Position numbers and translations under genes: made by a program. The notes beneath the pieces were generated by a model. That model was not told the origin of the DNA, did no database searches, and saw only the letters and a program-made list of their open reading frames with translations. From Lysobacteraceae bacterium SCN 69-320 (lineage in GTDB: Bacteria; Pseudomonadota; Gammaproteobacteria; Xanthomonadales; Rhodanobacteraceae): a stretch of 64,000 nucleotides of DNA. Numbering within the stretch: the stretch's first letter is position 1; the number at the start of each line of letters is the position of its first letter. Below are positions 52,726-60,814 of the stretch, one piece after another. The stretch covers positions 87,163 through 151,162 of the forward strand of contig MEFP01000010.1 in assembly GCA_001725155.1 (NCBI GenBank). Direction: 5' to 3'.

Positions 52726-52748
52726 GCATCGAATATCGAGGTGAGATC

Positions 52749-54812
52749 ATGTCCATCCGCCATTGTTCGTCCGCTCTGGCCCTCGCGCTCAGCGCGCTGC
52801 TGTACGGCCCTGTCGCCGGTGCTGCCTCCGGCCCCGAACCGCAACCCGTGGTGCGCCAGACCTGGACCGCCCTCGGCGGTGATCTGGGCTTCATGTGGAA
52901 CGTCGACCTGCTGCGCGACTACGGCATCGCGCTCAAGGGCGAAGCGGTCGGCGCCAATACCGATACGCGTGGTTTCGTCGCCGTGCCGCTGCGCGACCAG
53001 GGCGGCCTGAGCTTCGCCGTCAGCGACACCAACTTCGATCACTTCACGACCGGCCGCCTCGCGCTGCGCGGCGGCTTCCGGCTCAACACGCCGGTCGGCG
53101 AAGTCTCCCTCGTCGATGCGACCCTGCAGCCGCGCGGCGGCAACTCGCAGATGCTCGACGTGGTCGATGCCAGCGGCAAGAAGCTGTTCTATCTCGACCG
53201 GCTGATGTATGCGATCGCCGATCAGGGCCGCACGGTCGACGTGCAGACCATGGATCTGCGCATTCACGCGGATCTGGCCAAGCGTCTCGGCAAGCCGGAG
53301 ATCACCGACTGGGTCGTCGCGCAGATGCGCATGAACCTCAACGTCGTCGCCCAGGACGGCAACTACATCAACATCGTGCAGGCCACGCCGGTATGGCCCG
53401 GCACCGTCGTGCCCGACGTCACGCCGGAGCAGACCTACCAGGCCGACGTGTTCATGCTGAGCTTCCAGGCGCAGTATTCGCGCTGCACGCCGACCTGGCC
53501 TGCCGCGGGCGGCACCTGCGACGGCCCGAACACGGCCACCGACGGCTATGCAGTGTTCACACCGTCCTCGACCCTGCGCAACAACGTCAACAACGGCACG
53601 GCCGACGTCACCGTCGCCGGCGATCCGAACGGCACGAGCACGGCGCTGTATTCGGCCGACGTGGCCTGGTACCGCAAGTTCTCGGGCACCTTCCCGCCGT
53701 ACGACAACGACCAGCATCCGAACCTGATCTGGAATCTCTACCGCATCGACTCGAACAATCGCATCGAGCAGATCGGCCGCTCGGGCGTCAAGCACGCGTT
53801 CGTGACGACCAACAGCGGCTGTTCCTCGGGCCCGGGCAGCGGCGGCTCCACCGGCACGATTCTCGGCCGCTCCTGCTCCGACACCTACGGCACCGGCAAC
53901 AACGACAGCAACAACGATCTCGGCCCGCGCAGCGAGATCGTGCCGGCGCAGGATCTCTGGGGCCGCTGCGGCTCCATCTTCGATCCCGGCTGCAACCTGA
54001 CGTCCAACACCAACGGCGGCAATACCAACTACAGCCAGCGCATGATCACGCGCGAATCGCAGCTGACCGCCGGCGGCACCTATTATTTCGAGTCCTGGTA
54101 CATCGTTCGCGACGACATCAACATCTACAACACGATGGCCTCGCGTCCGGTGACCTTCAGCTACGGCACGAGCTGGTCGATCACCAACGGCGCGCCGCAG
54201 CTGCTCGGTCCGGTCATCAACCGCTGGGTCAGCCCGACGACCTCCAATCCGAACCAGAAGAACGTCGAGATCGCCAACAGCGAAGGACATGCCCGTGTCG
54301 CGGTCAACGTGGTCGATCTCGGCAACGGCACCTGGCGCTACGACTACGCGGTCATGAACCTCGACTTCGCCCGCGCCGTGACCCAGGGCACGCCGAAGTA
54401 CGGCGACGACAGCGATCCGGCGCAGCGCTTCCGCGTGATCCACAACTTCGGCTTCGACCGCTTCAGCGTGCCGCTGCCCGCCGGCGTGACGGCATCGGCC
54501 ATCGAATTCAACGACGGCGAGCTCGATGCGACCAATAACTGGAGCGGCAGCGTCGCCGACGGCGCGGTCACCTGGACCGCGCCGGTCAATCCGGCGCCGC
54601 CGGCGAACACGCCGGCCGTGCTGAATCCGCTGAACTGGGGCACGATGTTCCGCTTCTCGTTCATCGCCGACCGCGGCCCGGCCGCTGCCGACATCGACCT
54701 GCACGTCGCGCAGGCCGGCACGCCGGCCTCGTATACGGCGTCGGTGCTGGCGCCGACCGTGCCGCTGCCCGACGCGATCTTCGCCGACGACTTCGAAGCG
54801 CCGGTCCCGTAA
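52749..54812 (+). CDS. Secreted protein of unknown function, QHP-NLYR-LGPRSEI family (paralogue B) with IFADDFE tail
   Basis: A 687-residue exported protein preceded by GAGGTGAG. Its signal peptide ends near VAGAASG. Motifs shared in order with the 646-residue protein at 44306 are YQADVFMLSFQAQ, DQHPNLIWNLYRID, RIEQIGRSGVKHAF, clustered Cys near SCSDTYG, LGPRSEIVPAQDLWGRCGS, FESWYIVRDDI, YDYAVMNLDFARAVTQG, and WGTMFRFSFIADRG. Unlike paralogue A it ends DAIFADDFEAPVP. It is the last gene of the cluster and converges with the acylase gene. Function unknown; family members are typically exported. Confidence 0.82.
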   Translation: MSIRHCSSALALALSALLYGPVAGAASGPEPQPVVRQTWTALGGDLGFMWNVDLLRDYGIALKGEAVGANTDTRGFVAVPLRDQGGLSFAVSDTNFDHFTTGRLALRGGFRLNTPVGEVSLVDATLQPRGGNSQMLDVVDASGKKLFYLDRLMYAIADQGRTVDVQTMDLRIHADLAKRLGKPEITDWVVAQMRMNLNVVAQDGNYINIVQATPVWPGTVVPDVTPEQTYQADVFMLSFQAQYSRCTPTWPAAGGTCDGPNTATDGYAVFTPSSTLRNNVNNGTADVTVAGDPNGTSTALYSADVAWYRKFSGTFPPYDNDQHPNLIWNLYRIDSNNRIEQIGRSGVKHAFVTTNSGCSSGPGSGGSTGTILGRSCSDTYGTGNNDSNNDLGPRSEIVPAQDLWGRCGSIFDPGCNLTSNTNGGNTNYSQRMITRESQLTAGGTYYFESWYIVRDDINIYNTMASRPVTFSYGTSWSITNGAPQLLGPVINRWVSPTTSNPNQKNVEIANSEGHARVAVNVVDLGNGTWRYDYAVMNLDFARAVTQGTPKYGDDSDPAQRFRVIHNFGFDRFSVPLPAGVTASAIEFNDGELDATNNWSGSVADGAVTWTAPVNPAPPANTPAVLNPLNWGTMFRFSFIADRGPAAADIDLHVAQAGTPASYTASVLAPTVPLPDAIFADDFEAPVP

Positions 54813-54820
54813 GTCGTCGC

Positions 54821-54855
54821 GCCGACGGACCGCCTCGTCGCGGCGGTCCGTCGGC
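54821..54855. terminator. 14-bp-stem hairpin between convergent genes
   Basis: A perfect 14-bp stem (54821-54834 with 54842-54855) and seven-base loop sit nine bases after paralogue B and next to the end of the convergent acylase gene. It could end transcription from both sides, though T-runs are absent. Confidence 0.6.
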
Positions 54856-54863
54856 CCTGGATC

Positions 54864-57230
54864 TCACTGCGGCAGCAGCTGCAGCCGATGCACGCTAGCG
54901 CCGGGCAGCAGCGGCGTAGGCCGGCCGGCGACCCAGTCCGCATGCCCGGCGCCGTGGAACGGCGACAACGGATGGCTGCTCTGGCCGCCGGGCATGTTCA
55001 GATAGCTCTGGTCCTCGTGGCCCGGCGCGATCGCGAAGCGTTCCGACGCGCCGAAGTCCAGGCGCTGCACGCGCGGCATGTTGCTGTCGCCGGGCAGCGC
55101 ATCGGCCGGCATGTCGAGCTGGCCGGCGAGGAAGCCGGGCAGGGCGCGCGACAGCGGATGCCGGATGCGTGCCGGATTGCGCTGGCCCCAGCTCGCGCCG
55201 GCGACCTCGGTCTGCGCCGCGCGCGCGGCCTCCAGCAGCAGGGCGTCCCAGCTGGCGTGGCGCGGATCGAGCAGGTGCGGCGGACGCTGCTGCAGCAGTT
55301 CCCAGACCGGCGCCTCATAGCCCTGCGCCGACGGCAGTTCGAAATCCGCGTGGTGCGCCTTGGCGAGCGCCTCGAACGGCGCGAGCACGGCGCTGATCGT
55401 GCGCAGGCGGAATTCGCGCACGAGGGCGTAGTCGGCCGCGTCGATCGAGGCGTGGCTGCTCCAGTGCCGGCTGACGCGCCTGGCTTCGGCCAGGTCTGCG
55501 TCGCTGTTGCCGGCCAGGGTCGCCGCGAGCAGCTGCTGCCAGCGCTGCAGGAATACGGCGCGATCGTCGAGCTGGATCGCGAGCAGGTCGGCCGGCGCGA
55601 AACGCGCGCGCGCGCGCAGGCCATCGCGGATCTGCTGCTGGCGTGCGCCGAGGTCGTAGCCGCCGTCGCCCTGCAGCGCGAGCCAGTCGCCGTCGACGGT
55701 GCGTGCGTTGGCGCTCCACAGGCGCGCATCGGCCGGATCGAGCAGGCGCGGGAAATCCGCCGCGGCGACCCACCCCTGCCAGCCGCGGCCGCTCTCGCTC
55801 CAGTCCGCCGGCAGGCTTGCGTCGTAGCCGGCGCGTCGCGGCAGGCCGTTGCCGGTCAGGGTCCAGCCGATATGTCCGGCACTGTCGCCGACGAGGAAGT
55901 TCTGCACCGGCATGCCCATGGTCGGCGCGATCGCGAGCGCCTGCTCGGCGGTCTGCGCGGTTTCCAGCTGCAGCAATTCCAGATTGACCACGCGGGCGCG
56001 GTGCGCGGTCCAGGCCAGCGCCAGCGGTGTACCGTCGACGTCCCTGGCCATGATCGGGCCCCAGCGCGTCTCGTCGACGAGCAGGGTTTCCGCGGGTTTG
56101 CCGTCGACTTCGATGATCTCCGCATGACGCACGAGCTTTTCCCAGCCCTCGGGCGTGCGGTAGCGCGCAGGATCGGCCGGATCCAGGTTCACGCGCACCC
56201 AGTCCAGCCAGTCGCCGTAGCTGTTGGTGAAGCCCCAGGCGACATGGCCGTTGGAGCCGGCGAGCAGCGCCGGCGTGCCCGGCAGGGTCAGGCCGTTGAG
56301 GTCGATCGTCCGGCCCGCACCGGCCGGATCGGGATAGCGCAGGCGCGCGCGGAACCAGATGTTCGGCACGCGCAGCCCCAGGTGCATGTCGTCGGCGACC
56401 AGCGCCGCGCCGTTGCCGGTCAGCGCGCCGCCGACGGCGAAGTTGTTGCTGCCGGCGCGCAGGCCCAGGTCCTCGGCGGCGAGGCTCGCGTGCCGCGCGT
56501 AGTCCGCCGGCAGCGCGGCGCTGCGGCGCAGGTCGAAGACTTCGGCGGCCGGCGGTGCGGTCACCGCGAAGGCCTCGCCGCGCAGCGGCGCGTCCCAGTT
56601 CGAGCCGGGCTGCACGAGGAAGCGGTACAGCGGTTCGGGCACGCTGTCCTTGAGCCGCGCGAGATTGAGCTCGCGCTTGTTCGTGCCGTCGCCGTTGAGG
56701 TCGAAGAACATCGCGTAGATCACCAGCACGCTGTCCTCGCTGCTCCAGGCCTGCGGGCTGCGGCGCAGCAGCAGGTATTCCCACGGACGCACGGACAGTG
56801 CGGCCAGTCCCTGGTTGACGCCGTCGCGATAGGCCTCCAGCAGGTCTTTCTGCGCCGGCGGCAATGCGGCGATCGCGTCGCCGGCGCGGCTGCGGAAGCG
56901 GTGCTGGCGATGACGCCGGTCCAGCGGCAGGGCGACCTCGCCGAACAGCGCGGCCAGCTCGCCGGCGGCCGAGCGGCGCAGCAGATCCATCTGGAAGTAG
57001 CGTTCCTGCGCATGCACGTAGCCCAGCGCATAGGCGAGGTCGCGCCGGTTCGCCGCGGTCACGGTCGCGGTGCCGAGCGCGTCGCGCTCTATCGTCACGG
57101 CCGCACCGACCGCGGCGCGGCGTTCGCCGTCCAGCGGCGCGAGGCTGCCGCGCAGCAGCAGCCAGACGGCGACGAGGGCGAGCGCGAGCAGCGCGAGCGC
57201 GTATTTGAACAGACGTAACGTCAGGCGCAT
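54864..57230 (-). CDS. Penicillin acylase family N-terminal nucleophile hydrolase
   Basis: A 788-residue exported enzyme that should self-cleave into two chains. An N-terminal membrane anchor or signal (FKYALALLALALVAVWLLL) is followed by the alpha chain (ALGYVHAQERYFQMDLLRRS). The nucleophile Ser lies in LRAGSNNFAVGG (G-S-N-N). Downstream, the family segments LPGTPALLAGSNGHVAWGFT, NFLVGDSAGHIGWTLTGNGL and the terminal LPGDSNMPRV and GGQSSHPLSPFHGAGHADW are present. Family members cleave beta-lactam or acyl-homoserine lactone side chains; the substrate here is unknown. ATG 57230 is used rather than an in-frame TTG at 57245. A LysR gene lies just upstream in the same direction. Confidence 0.92.
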   Translation of the reverse strand: MRLTLRLFKYALALLALALVAVWLLLRGSLAPLDGERRAAVGAAVTIERDALGTATVTAANRRDLAYALGYVHAQERYFQMDLLRRSAAGELAALFGEVALPLDRRHRQHRFRSRAGDAIAALPPAQKDLLEAYRDGVNQGLAALSVRPWEYLLLRRSPQAWSSEDSVLVIYAMFFDLNGDGTNKRELNLARLKDSVPEPLYRFLVQPGSNWDAPLRGEAFAVTAPPAAEVFDLRRSAALPADYARHASLAAEDLGLRAGSNNFAVGGALTGNGAALVADDMHLGLRVPNIWFRARLRYPDPAGAGRTIDLNGLTLPGTPALLAGSNGHVAWGFTNSYGDWLDWVRVNLDPADPARYRTPEGWEKLVRHAEIIEVDGKPAETLLVDETRWGPIMARDVDGTPLALAWTAHRARVVNLELLQLETAQTAEQALAIAPTMGMPVQNFLVGDSAGHIGWTLTGNGLPRRAGYDASLPADWSESGRGWQGWVAAADFPRLLDPADARLWSANARTVDGDWLALQGDGGYDLGARQQQIRDGLRARARFAPADLLAIQLDDRAVFLQRWQQLLAATLAGNSDADLAEARRVSRHWSSHASIDAADYALVREFRLRTISAVLAPFEALAKAHHADFELPSAQGYEAPVWELLQQRPPHLLDPRHASWDALLLEAARAAQTEVAGASWGQRNPARIRHPLSRALPGFLAGQLDMPADALPGDSNMPRVQRLDFGASERFAIAPGHEDQSYLNMPGGQSSHPLSPFHGAGHADWVAGRPTPLLPGASVHRLQLLPQ

Positions 57231-57266
57231 GGTGGGTTTCCGCAACCGGTGAAAGGACGAGCTTGC

Positions 57267-58235
57267 TTACTGCTGCGCGCGCTGGCGGCGCGACTGCGCG
57301 GCGACCAGTGCGTCGTCGGCGACGGCCGATTCGAGCGCGACGCCGAGGCGGTTGGTATGCAGCAGCGGCGGGCAGTGCGTCGTCAGCGTTTCCATGACCG
57401 CCTGCTGCAGCCGCGTGTAGTACGGCTGGTGGTGGTAGTGCAGGAACACCGGCACGTCGAACGGCCGGAAACCCGGCACCACGCGCACCGGCATGGTCGG
57501 ATCGAGCAGGTGCACCGGCGCGACCGCGCGGCCTATGCCTTCGGCGACCGCATCGATCAGGCCGTAGATGTCGTCGAAATAGGCGCGTTCCATGCGTGGC
57601 ACGGTGGAGCCCGTCTGGCTCAGGAAGAACTTCTCGGTGAAGTTGTCGCGCGGGTCGTGGTCGATGTAGCAGGCGTCGCGGCTCGCATGCACGGACGATT
57701 CGATCAGCACGTCGCGCTCCACGCCGATCTGCACGTTCTCGATGCCGGCGCGCTCGCATTCGGACAGGCTGATGCAGAAATCCACCTTGCCGGCGATCAG
57801 CATCTCGTGCAGCTGCTCCACTTCGGCGCGGAACGCCTGGCAGGACAGCTTGGGATTGGCGCGCAGCACCGGCGCCAGCGCCGGCAGGACCATGGAGCGC
57901 AGCGCCGAGGAATAGGTGACGATGCGGAAGAAGCCGGCCAGCTGGCCCGTGCGCTCGCCGACCAGACTGGCCAGCAGCTCGGTTTCCTGGTGCTCCAGCG
58001 CCGCGCCGTAGCGCTGCAGCAGGCGGCCCGACTCGGTCAGCTCCAGCGAACCGTACTGGCGGATCAGCAGGGCCTGGCCGAGCAGCGATTCGAGGTTCTG
58101 GATGCGCTTGGTCAGCGCCGGCTGGGTGATGTGCAGCAGATCGGCCGCGCGCGAGAAATTCAGCTCGCGCGCCAGTACCAGGAACGACTCAAGTAGCGGC
58201 GACGACAGCGGAAGTCGCATCGGTTGGCAGTCCAT
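57267..58235 (-). CDS. LysR-family transcriptional regulator
   Basis: A 322-residue regulator with an N-terminal winged helix (SFLVLARELNFSRAADLLHI, TQPALTKRIQNLESLLGQ) and a two-lobed effector domain. The effector domain includes FRIVTYSSALRSMVLPALAP and VDFCISLSECERAGIENVQI. It precedes the acylase gene by 36 bases on the same strand, so the two may form an operon, or the regulator may control it. ATG 58235 has GGAAG seven bases upstream; ATG 58220 is an alternative. Ligand unknown. Confidence 0.9.
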   Translation of the reverse strand: MDCQPMRLPLSSPLLESFLVLARELNFSRAADLLHITQPALTKRIQNLESLLGQALLIRQYGSLELTESGRLLQRYGAALEHQETELLASLVGERTGQLAGFFRIVTYSSALRSMVLPALAPVLRANPKLSCQAFRAEVEQLHEMLIAGKVDFCISLSECERAGIENVQIGVERDVLIESSVHASRDACYIDHDPRDNFTEKFFLSQTGSTVPRMERAYFDDIYGLIDAVAEGIGRAVAPVHLLDPTMPVRVVPGFRPFDVPVFLHYHHQPYYTRLQQAVMETLTTHCPPLLHTNRLGVALESAVADDALVAAQSRRQRAQQ

Positions 58236-58353
58236 GCATGAACTTCCGCACACTATAACGCCAGGTTATCGACCGCTGTATCAGCTTTCATTGGTCGGTG
58301 CCGGAAACACTGTGGCATCGTGCAAACCGGGGATTGCCATGGGTGAGGTTGCG

Positions 58354-58983
58354 ATGTCTGCCAGTGTTGCGCGAGTTGTTCCGTTCGGCCGCCGCGAGGC
58401 GGAACGTGCGCCGGCCGCCACGGTCAGCGAAGCGACCGAAGTGCTGATCCGCCGCGTGCGTTCCGGCGAAAGCAACGCCCGCGACGCCCTGGTGCGCCGT
58501 TTCCTGCCGCTGCTGCGGCAATGGGCCCATGGCCGCCTGCCGCGCGCGGCGCGCGATCTGCACGAAACCGAAGATCTGGTCCAGCTCGCGCTGATGCGCG
58601 CACTGCGCCAGATCGACCGCTTCGAATGCGAGGGGCCCGGCAGCTTCCTGGCGTATCTGCGCCAGATCCTGCTGAACCAGGTCCGGGACGAAGTACGCCG
58701 CCTGATGCGCCGGCCGGAGTCGGCCGAACTCGACACGGAAATGGCCGACGTCGATCTGCCCTCGCCGGTGGAACAGCTCGTCGGCCATGAACGCCTGCGC
58801 GCCTACGAGGCCGCGCTGGCCAGTCTGCCGAAGCGCCAGCAGGGCCTGATCGTCATGCGCCTGGAGTTCGGCATGAGCTACCCGGAAATCGCGACCGAAG
58901 TCGGCAGCACGCCGGATGCGGTCCGCGTGATGGTCGCCCGCGCGCTCGTGCAACTGGCGACCGCGCTCAAGCCGCACCAGTGA
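58354..58983 (+). CDS. ECF-type RNA polymerase sigma factor
   Basis: A 209-residue sigma-70-family factor. Region 2 has ARDALVRRFLPLLRQWAHGR, ETEDLVQLALMRALRQIDRF and FLAYLRQILLNQVRDEVRRL. Region 4 has LPKRQQGLIVMRLEFGMSYP, EIATEVGSTPDAVRVMVARA. GAGG five bases before ATG 58354 supports this start; in-frame ATG 58339 is also possible. No anti-sigma factor gene is adjacent; the next gene encodes a Ser/Thr kinase. This is the layout of ECF factors activated by kinase phosphorylation (EcfP/PknT in Vibrio parahaemolyticus), an analogy rather than proof. Confidence 0.92.
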   Translation: MSASVARVVPFGRREAERAPAATVSEATEVLIRRVRSGESNARDALVRRFLPLLRQWAHGRLPRAARDLHETEDLVQLALMRALRQIDRFECEGPGSFLAYLRQILLNQVRDEVRRLMRRPESAELDTEMADVDLPSPVEQLVGHERLRAYEAALASLPKRQQGLIVMRLEFGMSYPEIATEVGSTPDAVRVMVARALVQLATALKPHQ

Positions 58984-59122
58984 TGCCGGTCGCGACCGCG
59001 TCGGCGCCAGGTCGCCGTCCGGCCGTGACGACCTCCGCACTTTTCGCCGCGACCGTGTTCTGATGGACGCCCCGCCGTCGTTGAATGGAACGTCGCCCGC
59101 ACAGCACGGGCAGGGGGTTTCC

Positions 59123-60736
59123 ATGACGGGCGAAAACCCGGATCTCGAAAAGATCGCCGCCGGCATTGCCGACGATGCGGCGCTGGACTGGCGTCTGCTG
59201 GCCCGGCTCGACGGCGATGCCGCCGACGCCGGCGACGGCCTGCGCGAACTGTCGCAACTGGCGCAGGTGTTCCGCGGCCTGCAGCTCAAGCCCGAACGCA
59301 CGGCGGCGAGCAAGGTGCAGTTCCGCTTCGCCGGGCTCGACGTGCTCGAACAGCTCGGCCGCGGCGCGCAGGGCGAAGTCTGGCGCGCCTACGATCCGAT
59401 GCTCGACCAGGAAGTCGCGCTGAAGCTGCGCCACGTCGATTCCGACACCCTGGCGCACCATTTCCTCGCCGAAGGCCGGCGCCTGGCCCGGCTGCGCCAT
59501 CCGAACATCGTCAGCGTCTACGGCGCGGCGGCGCAGGACGGCCGCGTCGGGCTGTGGACCGAACTCGTGCGCGGGCGCAGCCTGGCCGAGTCGCTGCAGG
59601 CCGACGGCCCGTTCGCCGCCGCCGACGCGGTGCAGATCGGCATCGAGCTGTGCCGCGGCCTGGCCGCCGTGCATCGCATGGGTCTGACCCACGGCGACGT
59701 CAAGGCCGAGAACGTGCTGCGCGACGTCAGCGGCCGCGTCGTGCTGGCCGATTTCGGCGCGGCACGCGAATTCGAGCGCGACGGCGTGTTCGATCCGGTG
59801 TCCGGCACGCGCCAGTACCTCGCGCCCGAGGTGCTGGCCGGCGACAACCCGGGACCGGCCTCGGACCAGTTTGCCCTCGGCGTGCTGCTGTATCGCCTGC
59901 TGACCGGCCGTTATCCGTATGCCGCCGACGATCTCGACGGCCTGCGCCAGCAGCAACTGGCCGAGCTGCGCACGCCGCTGCGCGAGCTGCGCCCGGATCT
60001 GCCGCGCGCATTGCCGCGCGCGATCGAGCGCGCCCTGGCGCCGGATCCGGCGCGGCGCCATGCCGGCGTGCTCGTGCTGCTGGCGGCGCTGGAAGCCGCG
60101 CTGCGGCCCTGGCGCATGCAGGCGCTGCACTGGGCCGGCGTTGCCGCGGTCGTCGTGGTCGTTGCCGCGGCGACGGTCTGGCGCCTGCTGCCGGCCCCGG
60201 CGCTCCAGCTCGACAGCAGCTTCTTCCGCGACGACGCCAGCCATCGCGAGCGTCTGGCCGACGGCACGCCGATCGCGGTCGGCGACCGCCTGCGCCTGGA
60301 GATCGCCGCGGCCCAGCCGACCTGGGTCTATGTGTTCAACGACGATGGCGCGGCCGAACCGACCGTGCTGTTCCCGCTGCCCGGCATCGCGCCGGTCAAT
60401 CCGCTGCAGCCCGGCACGCGCTGGCAATTGCCGGGCCACGACGGCGTGACCGCGCTGAGCTGGCAGGTCGACCGCGAAGCGCTGACCGACACCTTCGTCG
60501 TGATCGCTGCCGACGAGCCGCTCGCGCGGGTCGAGGAGGGAATCGCGCAGTGGCGGCGCGCGGCCGCGCCGGACTCGGCCCTGGTCTCGCGCGGCGTGGG
60601 CCGGCTCGCTGCGGCGCAGACGCCGGCCGCCGTGCCGGGAACCGGGCTGACCGAGCTGCTGCGCCAGATCGGCTGCGACGCGGCGCGCGCCGACCTGCGC
60701 TGTGAACGTTTCGTGTTCCCCCATACGCGCCGATAG
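59123..60736 (+). CDS. Membrane Ser/Thr protein kinase with extracytoplasmic DUF4384-like domain
   Basis: A 537-residue kinase. The catalytic domain has the glycine loop EQLGRGAQGEVW, VALK (Lys101), HGDVKAEN (Asp192), DFG (Asp210) and APEV. It is preceded by an acidic N-terminal region like that of sigma-associated kinases. A single membrane helix (residues about 332-355) leads to an outer domain with LADGTPIAVGDRLRLEI, WVYVFNDDG, LFPLPG, NPLQPGTRWQLP and FVVIAADEPLA, the DUF4384 pattern. ATG 59123 follows a GGGGG stretch; ATG 59063 is an alternative. The kinase could sense envelope conditions and act on the neighbouring sigma factor. Confidence 0.92.
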   Translation: MTGENPDLEKIAAGIADDAALDWRLLARLDGDAADAGDGLRELSQLAQVFRGLQLKPERTAASKVQFRFAGLDVLEQLGRGAQGEVWRAYDPMLDQEVALKLRHVDSDTLAHHFLAEGRRLARLRHPNIVSVYGAAAQDGRVGLWTELVRGRSLAESLQADGPFAAADAVQIGIELCRGLAAVHRMGLTHGDVKAENVLRDVSGRVVLADFGAAREFERDGVFDPVSGTRQYLAPEVLAGDNPGPASDQFALGVLLYRLLTGRYPYAADDLDGLRQQQLAELRTPLRELRPDLPRALPRAIERALAPDPARRHAGVLVLLAALEAALRPWRMQALHWAGVAAVVVVVAAATVWRLLPAPALQLDSSFFRDDASHRERLADGTPIAVGDRLRLEIAAAQPTWVYVFNDDGAAEPTVLFPLPGIAPVNPLQPGTRWQLPGHDGVTALSWQVDREALTDTFVVIAADEPLARVEEGIAQWRRAAAPDSALVSRGVGRLAAAQTPAAVPGTGLTELLRQIGCDAARADLRCERFVFPHTRR

Positions 60737-60814
60737 GCGAAGATCCGCGCGTCCACCGTCCCGTCGCCGCGGCCGTCGCGGCGCGGGCGCGTGTCCGCCC
60801 GCAAGGATCTCCGC

